The notes under the pieces were generated by a model. It searched no databases. It was not told the origin of the DNA and worked only from the letters and a program-made list of their open reading frames with translations. A stretch of DNA of 64,000 bases, taken from positions 62,001 through 126,000 of the forward strand of contig CAMOGW010000001.1 of assembly GCA_946614435.1 (NCBI GenBank). The letters run 5' to 3'. Position 1 is the stretch's first letter, and the number at the start of each line of letters is the position of its first letter. This DNA is from an uncultured Prevotella sp. GTDB taxonomy: Bacteria; Bacteroidota; Bacteroidia; Bacteroidales; Bacteroidaceae. This document shows positions 35,701-42,513 of this stretch, piece by piece. The translations under genes were made by a program, and so were the position numbers.

Positions 35701-35778
35701 GAAGACATCGGTCACCGCTTTGGCAGCATCCGTTTGGAACTGTTGGTTTTTGAATTTCAGTGTTAGTTTTTTAGCCAT
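32701..35778 (-). CDS. res: Type III restriction enzyme Res subunit
   Basis: 1025 residues, the normal Res size. It is an ATP-dependent DNA translocase and nuclease that cuts unmethylated DNA together with a Mod subunit. Helicase motifs: Walker A METGTGKTYTYIKT (about 96-109), DEPQ box ILIIDEPQSV (about 220-229), SATHR, and the C-terminal helicase segment EGWDNPNVFQIC with QEVGRGMRL. A C-terminal PD-(D/E)XK nuclease is indicated by YSPDWAIVF and FVAETKGYS (about 955-985). It is the only Res for two Mod genes upstream, and is followed at 3 bases by the GNAT-domain gene. Confidence 0.92.
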   Translation of the reverse strand: MAKKLTLKFKNQQFQTDAAKAVTDVFKGQRNQALVEFTHDMGVEKDQSQSFEDVLGFRNHPLTVNASQLLENIRGIQMNAMLKPSETVDANDLRLTIEMETGTGKTYTYIKTMYELNKLYGWSKFIIVVPSIAIREGVSRSFEIMSEHFAAEYSKRIQSFIYDSKHPNTIDQFATSNGMYVMIINTQAFAAKGEDARLIYVKQDKFRSRKPIDVIKSTNPILIIDEPQSVLGADKKNATRTKLKEFNALFTLLYSATHRADDIQNMIYRLDAMDAYNKKLVKKINVKAVEQHGSTATNGYIYLESIELSSGNPRARIGFEKKQASSVKQVIQLVDDGFDLYQQSGGLEEYSDGYRIESIDGYNRTIRLLNGTVLHEGDTFGKTNELYIRRQQIRDTIISHIRKERQLFKLRIKCLSLFFIDHVDNYRIYEAGGGTSKGVFAQMFEDEYKDIVGSLQLEFSDDPEYVKYLKRDSAEDVHNGYFSKDKKGHFIQPSASELRNESSNDASAYDLIMRDKEKLLSFEEPTRFIFSHSALKEGWDNPNVFQICTLKDSDNQTKKRQEVGRGMRLCVNENGERQDENTLNGDVFSVNTLTIIASESYNSFASKLQTEIAEAVGDRPVKVQPSLFNDMVVTNARGEKQKLDELQSSFLFVSLSNQGYVNRDGQLTQKYYDDKKQGVLDFGEQFNEFKSDIEKRLDSVFNPNSVKPDNERKVREAKFIEKRFELKQFQDLWKKINKQTFYTVNFDTEKLIAKAILELDNHLRVSEISITVTEGTLDEIKSKRQLEAGNAMKITNAETTHVHELLNEHVKYDLIGKLVEDTGLTRRAIVAILKGIRPKTFNYFKANPEEFIIRAGNIINQCKAESVIEHIAYHKLEKEFEADIFSTATLKGQLGINAINSERSLFDMVVVDSQGIEMDFAKALENHTNEVVVYTKLPKKFYINTPVGHYSPDWAIVFKDNPDIKHVYFVAETKGYSHDQVLDFRKIEDVKIECARRHFNSISQSTVTFDFVKTYKELRDIITSD

Positions 35779-35800
35779 TTTTATCTCTGTCTATGACTTA

Positions 35801-35944
35801 TTACTTTTTTGTACTATTATGTGTATCTCGGGCTTCTTTCACTTTGTCATCAGCTTTTTCTGCACCCATTTTTGTTACTATTTGATCCAAAGAAATTTTT
35901 CCTGCTATTACACGCTTTTTCCCATTACACGAATCCGTCGTCAT
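35801..35944 (-). CDS. Small hydrophilic protein of 47 residues between TIR and Res genes
   Basis: ATG 35944 to TAA ending at 35801, overlapping the last 20 bases of the TIR gene in another frame. The product starts MTTDSCNGKKRVIAGK, contains LDQIVTKMGAEKADD and ends in a Lys-rich tail. It fills what would otherwise be the only sizeable gap (146 bases) between these operon genes, which supports it being coding. No family is recognised. Such small partners next to TIR proteins could be regulators or inhibitors; that is speculation. Confidence 0.45.
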   Translation of the reverse strand: MTTDSCNGKKRVIAGKISLDQIVTKMGAEKADDKVKEARDTHNSTKK

Positions 35945-36398
35945 AAAAGATTTCAGGCATCGGTATCGGTCCATCTTTCTCCAGCTGTCTTTGACAACTA
36001 TTTAGATACTTAATTATCTCAGCATATAATTTTTCTTTTTCGTAGTCTATATAAAAATGATTGCGATTATGATGACCATAAGCAAGAATAAAGTGAGAAC
36101 TCAATTCGCAAGGGAATGGTTCTATAAATATGATATGTTTGTCCCTTGCTTCTGCTAACATTAATTCATTTTTTGCATAACGGGAATTCTGTGAATCTTC
36201 TGTGAGAATAAAAATAAAAATGCTCGCATTCTCGATAGCAGGTGCTATTACCTTAGTAAAGTCGGGTGAATCATAGGGAATTCCTTCTAAATCCATCCAG
36301 CATTTAGTCTTGACGGATTGTTCAATTTCCTGCTTTATTTGTTTTACAGCAATAATGTCTTTCCTGCTGTAACTTAAAAAAATATCACAATATTCCAT
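35925..36398 (-). CDS. TIR-domain protein
   Basis: 157 residues forming a single TIR domain: DIFLSYSRKD at the N-terminus (strand A and box 1), CWMDLEGIPYDSPDF (strand B and BB loop), ASIFIFILTEDSQNSRYAKN and NELMLAEARDKHIIFI. The Glu in KNELMLAEA is where NAD-cleaving TIR proteins have their catalytic residue. Bacterial TIR proteins act in anti-phage defence by depleting NAD+ or making signalling nucleotides, usually with a sensor partner. None is fused here, so a neighbour (Mod, Res or a small protein) might supply sensing. It starts 10 bases after the second mod gene. Confidence 0.85.
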   Translation of the reverse strand: MEYCDIFLSYSRKDIIAVKQIKQEIEQSVKTKCWMDLEGIPYDSPDFTKVIAPAIENASIFIFILTEDSQNSRYAKNELMLAEARDKHIIFIEPFPCELSSHFILAYGHHNRNHFYIDYEKEKLYAEIIKYLNSCQRQLEKDGPIPMPEIFYDDGFV

Positions 36399-36408
36399 AT
36401 AATCAAAA

Positions 36409-38313
36409 TTAAATAACCCTTACATTTTTCCTTACATCTTCTTCTGTCCAGTTACATTTCTGCTTGAACAACTCGAAGAGATTCATTTTTGCTGCTGCCT
36501 CTGTGAAGCTGCTGTCACGGAAAACGACACGAACTGGGGACATGGCAGCGATAGTATCAATGACTTTCTCTGTCACAACACCATCGAAGCATGCCACCAG
36601 GTTGCCATCATCTACATTATGAATGGTGCAGCCGTCTACTTTTGATGATTTCAGCGGCATAGACAGTTCTACGCCCCAACGAAGCATACAGTCAAAGAGT
36701 AGATCCAGGTCCGAGCGGTCATCCTTGATGTTGTCTACGAACATGTCCAGTTCCTCCTGTGAGTAGTCTTTTGGTGAGAAGGCAACATCTTTATAATTTG
36801 ACTCGTCGCATTTGAATACGCGGAAGCCGATATCAAGGTCTTTTGCATCAGGATTCTCTTCCTTGATTTTCTTGCCTGCACGGCGGATGCGTTCTTTTCC
36901 TATTTCACAGATATTTTTGTAGCCGGCCTTATAAGCTTCGCTATCTTTCGATGTTTCTTCAGGTAACTGAACCAAAATATATTTGCGATTGCCTTCATCT
37001 TCAGCATTCAGTTGCATTGCCGCTTGTGCCGTTGTAGCAGAACCTGAGAAGAAATCAACTATAAGGGCATCTGAGTCATGCGCTATCTTTAAAAAGAACT
37101 TTATGAGAGATGATGGCTTGGGGAAAGAAAAAATCTTACCATTAAATATATCTGTAACTTCTTTAGTGCCATCTTGAGACATTCCTATCTCATCAGGTAA
37201 CTTTGTACTTACAGCAACTCGGCCAAAAGCTTCTCCTGCCTTCTTGACATCATCTTCTTTCCAATAACGAAGCACTGGTTTGGCTATCTTTAGGAAGTCA
37301 TAGTCGCCTGGGAAAACTATCCTATCTTGTTTGTAATATTCTTCGAAAGTTTCCTCTGTTATTGCCCAAGTTCTATTGGGGTTTGCAGGATATTTATCTC
37401 CAGTTTTAGGATTAATGATAGTGAAGTAACTATTTGGACGTTCGCTCGCTGTTGTTTGTTTTGTTAAGTCGTGTACACGCCAAGGACGATTAGGAAAATC
37501 TGGAGTAGTATGATATTTCCGCTCTTTTCCTTCAATACTTGCGACAAACGATTGAGATTTCGCGTATATAAGTATCCATTCATAATCCTGTGAAACGCCA
37601 AAGGGGACATCTGATTTGGCAGTTCTCTTTCTCCATGGAATAAGAGCCACAAAATTAACTTGTCCAAATACTTCATCACAAATATTCTTCAAGTTTCTTT
37701 GTTCATTATCGTCAATCGAAATAAAGATAGCTCCATCATCTTTTAATAATGTTCTCGCTACCATTAACCTTGCATACATCATTGAACACCAATCTGAGTG
37801 GAAACGGCCATTACTATCTGTGTTTTTACGGTAGCGGTTGCCTTCCTCGTCTCTGTTTGCCTCGTCGTATTCATCGGAAGACTGAGCAAAGTCATCATGA
37901 TAAACGAAGTCGTTTCCTGTGTTGTAAGGGGGGTCAATATAAATCATCTTAACTTTGCCCATGTAGGAGTTCTGAAGGAGTTTCAGAACTTCAAGGTTGT
38001 CACCCTCGATATAAAGATTCTGTGTATTGTCCCAATCAACTGATTCTTCGGGACACGGACGAAGGGTCTTCCTGATGGGTGCTGCAGCCTCACGCATGGC
38101 AGCACGTTTACCCACCCACGTAAAGTCATAGACTTCTGGGGCATCATCAAAGGCGAAGTCACCGAGAAGTTCACGCAGTTTTGCGAAGTCCACTTTCTTT
38201 GTTAGTTTGCCATCGCTCCCCTGCACTTCTGTAAAAGCAGAAGGGCATAGCTTATACAGACCTTCTATATTGAAGTCTGTATGCGATGTGGTTGTTTTTT
38301 GTATATGTTCCAT
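36409..38313 (-). CDS. mod: Type III DNA adenine methyltransferase, Mod subunit 2
   Basis: 634 residues, beta-class N6-adenine methyltransferase. Motif IV DPPYNTGNDFVYHDDF (about 127-142) precedes motif I-like VDFFSGSATTAQAAMQL (about 418-434), with the target-recognition region between. It would methylate one strand of an asymmetric site to protect it from Res. Residues 58-120 and the last 150 residues are almost identical to Mod subunit 1 (38816-40846), whereas residues about 200-400 are unrelated. It is the second mod gene of the operon, separated from the first by a 160-residue membrane protein gene. Confidence 0.9.
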   Translation of the reverse strand: MEHIQKTTTSHTDFNIEGLYKLCPSAFTEVQGSDGKLTKKVDFAKLRELLGDFAFDDAPEVYDFTWVGKRAAMREAAAPIRKTLRPCPEESVDWDNTQNLYIEGDNLEVLKLLQNSYMGKVKMIYIDPPYNTGNDFVYHDDFAQSSDEYDEANRDEEGNRYRKNTDSNGRFHSDWCSMMYARLMVARTLLKDDGAIFISIDDNEQRNLKNICDEVFGQVNFVALIPWRKRTAKSDVPFGVSQDYEWILIYAKSQSFVASIEGKERKYHTTPDFPNRPWRVHDLTKQTTASERPNSYFTIINPKTGDKYPANPNRTWAITEETFEEYYKQDRIVFPGDYDFLKIAKPVLRYWKEDDVKKAGEAFGRVAVSTKLPDEIGMSQDGTKEVTDIFNGKIFSFPKPSSLIKFFLKIAHDSDALIVDFFSGSATTAQAAMQLNAEDEGNRKYILVQLPEETSKDSEAYKAGYKNICEIGKERIRRAGKKIKEENPDAKDLDIGFRVFKCDESNYKDVAFSPKDYSQEELDMFVDNIKDDRSDLDLLFDCMLRWGVELSMPLKSSKVDGCTIHNVDDGNLVACFDGVVTEKVIDTIAAMSPVRVVFRDSSFTEAAAKMNLFELFKQKCNWTEEDVRKNVRVI

Positions 38314-38329
38314 AATCGGTTGATATATT

Positions 38330-38812
38330 TTAGATTCTTTGTTTTAACTCGTAACCTATTACAATTCCTAATAGAAGCGCAACAAGTATATAGATATGAA
38401 CTGGCCAATTGAGGTTATTTTCTATGAGTGACTTGCAGCTTATGATTAGAGCAACAGCCGAAGAAATCAAGGGAACTCCATAGATTAAATACTTTGTAAA
38501 TTCCTTTATAAAGAGGTATCCGTTAAAATCAGGGTACAACCGCACGCTGTAACCTTTGGCGGTAAGTTCAAAAGAACGATCCGCACTCGCTCTTTTTCCT
38601 TCAATTCTTAATAAGGCGTAATCGTTCTGAAGCATAGTTAGAACATTTTCAAATGCCCAGTCTTTTTGATTCGTGGTATATTTCTTTAGTTCAGTACTGC
38701 TGATGATGTCATTCTTTATAAGCTCCATAAGGCGCCCGAATGAGGTGACCGCCTTTTCTTCCTGCAAAGCCTTTATGATGCACGTGGCCATTATGTTGTG
38801 CTCCTCGTTCAT
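38330..38812 (-). CDS. Winged-helix-like protein with two C-terminal membrane helices
   Basis: 160 residues. Residues 1-85 are helical with a pattern like a winged helix (ELKKYTTNQKDWAFENVLTM, SFELTAKGYSVRL). Two membrane helices follow (about 103-125, YLIYGVPLISSAVALIISC, and 133-153, WPVHIYILVALLLGIVIGYE). Its position, 3 and 16 bases from two mod genes, is unusual for a membrane protein. The 99-residue and 279-residue island proteins also pair a soluble domain with membrane helices. Membrane effectors in defence systems often kill by pore formation, but nothing here proves that role. Confidence 0.6.
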   Translation of the reverse strand: MNEEHNIMATCIIKALQEEKAVTSFGRLMELIKNDIISSTELKKYTTNQKDWAFENVLTMLQNDYALLRIEGKRASADRSFELTAKGYSVRLYPDFNGYLFIKEFTKYLIYGVPLISSAVALIISCKSLIENNLNWPVHIYILVALLLGIVIGYELKQRI

Positions 38813-38815
38813 ATT

Positions 38816-40846
38816 CTATATTACTCTGACATTGTTTCTAACTTCCGTTTCACTCCATCCACATTTCTGCTTGAACAGTTCAAAGAGGTTCATCTTTGCT
38901 GCTGCCTCTGTGAAACTGCTGTCACGGAATACCACACGGAGTGGGCTCATTGATGCAATAACGTCAATGACCTTTTCCGTGACGGTTCCATTCAGGCATG
39001 CAACAAGGTTGCCATCATCTACATTGTGGATGGTGCAGCCGTCCACATTTGATGATTTTAGTGGCATAGAAAGTTCTACTCCCCAACGAAGCATACAGTC
39101 AAAGAGCAGATCTAGGTCTGAGCGGTCATCCTTGATATTGTCGGTGAACAAGTCCAGACTCTCCTGAGAGTAGTCCTTCGGTGTGAAGGCTACTTCCTTA
39201 TAGTTTGACTCGTCGCACTTGAAGACACGGAAGCCAGTGTCAAGGTCTTGTGTGTTGAAAGTGCGCTCCTTTTTGATTTCCTTTCCAACCAGCCTGATAC
39301 GTTCCTTTCCAATTTCGCAGATCGTCTTATATCCAGCTTTATTGGCTGCGCTTCCGTCAGGTGTATCCTCAGGCCATTGAATCAAGATAAACCTGCGCTT
39401 CTCCTGATTTTCGGCATTCAGTTGCATCACCGCATGAGCAGCAGTTGCAGATCCTGAGAAGAAGTCCAATACCAGGTCGTTATCACCTGTTGCAACAGTC
39501 ATTATATCCTTTATGTATACCAATGACTTTGGGTTGTCGAATAAGTCTGCCTTTCCAAAAATTCTCTTTAGCACCTTGGCTGCACTACCTGTATCATATT
39601 CAGGTTTATACCAAAGCGTCTTTGCTGATTTGACACGAATAGACCCATCTTCAAAGGTTGCTCTCATTTTCGTACATAATGTACCCGCATTGTTGAAGTC
39701 CAGGTTATATTCTTTCTGCTGCATGAATGTATCTACGCCCCATCTCCATCTGCCTATATCACCGTTTTCTGATACGGGCCAAACCACGCGGTATCCAAGA
39801 TTCGAATACTTCTGATGAAGTTCTTCTACATACTCGTCGTCAAATGTGGCGGTCTTCGAGTTGTATATCTTCTCCAGTTCCGATTTCTCCGCTGTGCTAA
39901 ACTCCCCATCCTTATATAAAACTGGGTAGTACATCAACGGTCTCTCCTCACGCTGCCATGCGTTGCCAGTCTTCCGGAATCCGATCAGCTTATAATAGCC
40001 AATCTCATCCTGCTTCTCATAGTCATTATCCAGTTCCTCATCATCCAGTTTGAAACCGTTCAGCTTCAGTATAGACTTGTTCTTTGCATAGACCAAGAGG
40101 AACTCGTTGCACGTAGCAAAGAAGGCATCATCTGAGCGGCCCTTCAGGTTATTCACGACTGAAAGAATTCCCACTCTGTTCCCTTCACTGAATATATTAT
40201 CGCATATATTAGTCAGGTTCACCAGCTCATGATGGTCTATAGAGATACAAATCAGGCCATCCTCTTTGAGCAAGCTACGTGCAACCAGAAGACGTGCAAA
40301 GATCATGGAACACCAGTCCGAATGGAACTTACCATTCGACTCTGTGTTGCGAATCATTCTTTCTCCTTTCTCATTGATAACACCAGCAGTTTCGTCCTCC
40401 TCCTTTTGTGAGCGGTGGAAATCATCCTGATAGACGAAGTCGTTGCCTGTGTTATATGGCGGGTCAATATAGATCATTTTGATCTTGCCCATATAGGAGT
40501 TCTGAAGGAGTTTAAGAACTTCAAGGTTATCCCCCTCAATATAGAGGTTCTGCGTCGTGTCCCAGTCCACCGATTCCTCAGGACAAGGACGCAGCGTCTT
40601 CCTGATGGGTGCTGCAGCCTCACGCATGGCAGCACGTTTGCCTACCCATGTAAAGTCGTAGACTTCGGGGGCATCCTCGACTGCTGCATCTCCAAGGAGT
40701 TGACGAAGTTTCGTGAAGTCCACTACACGATGAAGTTCTCCATCTTCTCCCTTCGCTTCTGTGAAGCAAGAAGGTGCTATCTTGTAAAGGGCTTCAAGGT
40801 TGAACTGTACTCCGTTAGGAGTCTGTTTGTCAATATGTTCTATCAT
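38816..40846 (-). CDS. mod: Type III DNA adenine methyltransferase, Mod subunit 1
   Basis: 676 residues, beta-class adenine methyltransferase. Motif IV DPPYNTGNDFVYQDDF (about 128-143) and motif I-like LDFFSGSATAAHAVMQL (about 470-486). The N-terminal segment DAPEVYDFTWVGKRAAMREA and the C-terminal segment DDRSDLDLLFDCMLRWGVEL are shared almost unchanged with Mod subunit 2, while the central 250 residues differ, so the two enzymes should recognise different sequences and both be able to partner the single Res. It starts 6 bases after the 99-residue protein gene. Confidence 0.9.
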   Translation of the reverse strand: MIEHIDKQTPNGVQFNLEALYKIAPSCFTEAKGEDGELHRVVDFTKLRQLLGDAAVEDAPEVYDFTWVGKRAAMREAAAPIRKTLRPCPEESVDWDTTQNLYIEGDNLEVLKLLQNSYMGKIKMIYIDPPYNTGNDFVYQDDFHRSQKEEDETAGVINEKGERMIRNTESNGKFHSDWCSMIFARLLVARSLLKEDGLICISIDHHELVNLTNICDNIFSEGNRVGILSVVNNLKGRSDDAFFATCNEFLLVYAKNKSILKLNGFKLDDEELDNDYEKQDEIGYYKLIGFRKTGNAWQREERPLMYYPVLYKDGEFSTAEKSELEKIYNSKTATFDDEYVEELHQKYSNLGYRVVWPVSENGDIGRWRWGVDTFMQQKEYNLDFNNAGTLCTKMRATFEDGSIRVKSAKTLWYKPEYDTGSAAKVLKRIFGKADLFDNPKSLVYIKDIMTVATGDNDLVLDFFSGSATAAHAVMQLNAENQEKRRFILIQWPEDTPDGSAANKAGYKTICEIGKERIRLVGKEIKKERTFNTQDLDTGFRVFKCDESNYKEVAFTPKDYSQESLDLFTDNIKDDRSDLDLLFDCMLRWGVELSMPLKSSNVDGCTIHNVDDGNLVACLNGTVTEKVIDVIASMSPLRVVFRDSSFTEAAAKMNLFELFKQKCGWSETEVRNNVRVI

Positions 40847-40852
40847 AATAAT

Positions 40853-41152
40853 TTATTTGAATATTGCAATTATTGAAAATGCTAATGCTATTAATGAAAT
40901 GACTGTTGTTATCCAATATTTCTTATCTTCCCATATTGACGGGTTTTTCAAATTAGGATTTACATATATGTATGCTTCACCCTTTTCTAATAGCCTTGGG
41001 GAAGGGCCATCACATGTCCATTCAGGATTTATTAAACCTTCTTCTTCAAGAAGGTCCATATCCCTCTTGTCTGATTCTATGTACCTATATTTATCTTCCT
41101 TGATTAAGAGAAGAACTTCTTTAGACCGTTTAGGTAAATATATCCTATCCAT
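40853..41152 (-). CDS. Small protein with C-terminal membrane helix
   Basis: 99 residues. A basic N-terminal region with LPKRSKEVLLLIKEDKYRYI and MDLLEEEGLINPEW resembles a small winged helix. A single C-terminal membrane helix follows (WITTVISLIALAFSIIAIFK) with nothing after it, making a tail-anchored protein. Its start overlaps the stop of the DUF4391 gene by one base, and mod follows at 6 bases. The layout (short soluble domain then membrane anchor) parallels the 160-residue protein between the mod genes. Confidence 0.55.
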   Translation of the reverse strand: MDRIYLPKRSKEVLLLIKEDKYRYIESDKRDMDLLEEEGLINPEWTCDGPSPRLLEKGEAYIYVNPNLKNPSIWEDKKYWITTVISLIALAFSIIAIFK

Positions 41153-41829
41153 TATTTCAAATTTTCAAGTTTGACTTTCATTTCTTCAATCTCGGCACGT
41201 TTGGCTTTGACTTCTTTGTTCATTGCCATCTGGCGGTCAAGCTGTGGCTCTTTTCGCATTTTCTTCTGGAGTGCCTGTAAATCGGATTCTGCCTTGGCAA
41301 TCTCTTTCTTTAACTGCACGATTTCTGAAAGTTTGCCAGCCTTGTGCTCACCGATACCACTTACCTGCGCTACGAAGTTGTCATAGATACGGGGCAATGA
41401 CTGCCCTTCAATCTTCAGCGAAAGCTCTGACACATTCACCCACGGCGACGTGAAAGCCTGAGTGATGCGGAACTTCGTATGCGTATTGTCTGCCCATTCC
41501 TTGTAGTTGATAAGCAGCATAGCGTTATTTTCGTGCAGCAGCACGAACACGATATGGTGTGGCATGTTTGCGTCGATGAACGTAAACAAGTCCGGTGGGC
41601 AGTCTGGCTGTTTGAGCGTAGCCACAAACACTTCTACCTCCTTCATTTCCTGCGTGTCTGTTACGTTTAACGTGGAAGCCGAAAGTTTATATAGCCAGTT
41701 TATACTCACCACGTCATTAACGAACCGCGTCTTTATGCGAGGGTTCACCTCCATAAAGCGGTAGAACATCGTCTTTGGCACCACTCGCCCGACGATGGTT
41801 TCTTGCGGGAAATGAAGAATATTATCCAT
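41152..41829 (-). CDS. DUF4391 protein
   Basis: 225 residues. An N-terminal domain of about 160 residues contains FYRFMEVNPRIKTRFVNDVV, HHIVFVLLHENNAMLLINYK and TSPWVNV. It is followed by a long charged coiled coil (KEIAKAESDLQALQKKMRKE onward) to the end. This matches DUF4391 proteins, which are regularly found between SNF2-type helicases and type III Mod genes, though their biochemical role is not established to my knowledge. It starts 2 bases after the 224-residue gene and overlaps the next by one base. It could be an adaptor linking helicase and methyltransferase. Confidence 0.7.
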   Translation of the reverse strand: MDNILHFPQETIVGRVVPKTMFYRFMEVNPRIKTRFVNDVVSINWLYKLSASTLNVTDTQEMKEVEVFVATLKQPDCPPDLFTFIDANMPHHIVFVLLHENNAMLLINYKEWADNTHTKFRITQAFTSPWVNVSELSLKIEGQSLPRIYDNFVAQVSGIGEHKAGKLSEIVQLKKEIAKAESDLQALQKKMRKEPQLDRQMAMNKEVKAKRAEIEEMKVKLENLK

Positions 41830-41831
41830 CC

Positions 41832-42506
41832 TTAATCTGCGAATTTAAAGAATTGTCTCGTTAGATATGCATAGATTCCGGCCTCTTTCTTGTCCACATA
41901 GATAATCCTGATACCTCCTTCAGCAGTATCATCTTCTTCATAAATTAGCTTTTCAACAATAAAGTTACCACCTTCGTCTTTTTCTGGAGAACTAAATGAG
42001 ATGCCATAAGCATAACCGTCGTTGTCATAACCAACAATATAATATTTTCTGTCATCTTGACCGACGATTTCTAAACCAATTTCATCTAAAATTCTATTTG
42101 AACCAGATTTCACTTTAACAGTGAGATTGCTTTCTTTGGCTTCAACGGAATCCATGTAAGAATTAGCCATATTTACAACATACATCGTTCTTAGCCATGT
42201 TTCCCCATTAGGTCTGTTCTCCGTTACTTGGCGTGGCGTGAAATCTTCCAAATCAAGCTCCCAATATTCACCATCTTCAGTTTGTCGCCATTTCTTGCTA
42301 AGCCACATTTCTTTACCTGGATAATTGTTGAATAGTAACAATTTTTCATTGTTAGCGACAATTTCCTCATAATCTGGATCTGACTTTTCATTATAGAAAA
42401 AGTGAACAAAATCAGAGGGGATGACTTTGACAAGAATCACTTTTTCATAGCCAAAAGCTTCTCCTGGCAGATGCCCAATTTCTGTGATGCAATATTTCTT
42501 TTTCAT
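41832..42506 (-). CDS. Hypothetical island protein sharing a domain with the GNAT protein
   Basis: 224 residues, acidic, no membrane segment. Residues about 78-100 carry YWELDLEDFTPRQV and then TWLRTMYVVNMA. The same pattern (YWEIDLDDFTPNQV, then MFLAKDIVV) is found in the N-terminal part of the GNAT-domain protein at 31645-32697. Each of the two genes directly follows a large helicase gene (SNF2 here, Res there), which suggests a common partner function. The C-terminal half is beta-rich. No known family. Confidence 0.55.
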   Translation of the reverse strand: MKKKYCITEIGHLPGEAFGYEKVILVKVIPSDFVHFFYNEKSDPDYEEIVANNEKLLLFNNYPGKEMWLSKKWRQTEDGEYWELDLEDFTPRQVTENRPNGETWLRTMYVVNMANSYMDSVEAKESNLTVKVKSGSNRILDEIGLEIVGQDDRKYYIVGYDNDGYAYGISFSSPEKDEGGNFIVEKLIYEEDDTAEGGIRIIYVDKKEAGIYAYLTRQFFKFAD

Positions 42507-42513
42507 GTATTCA

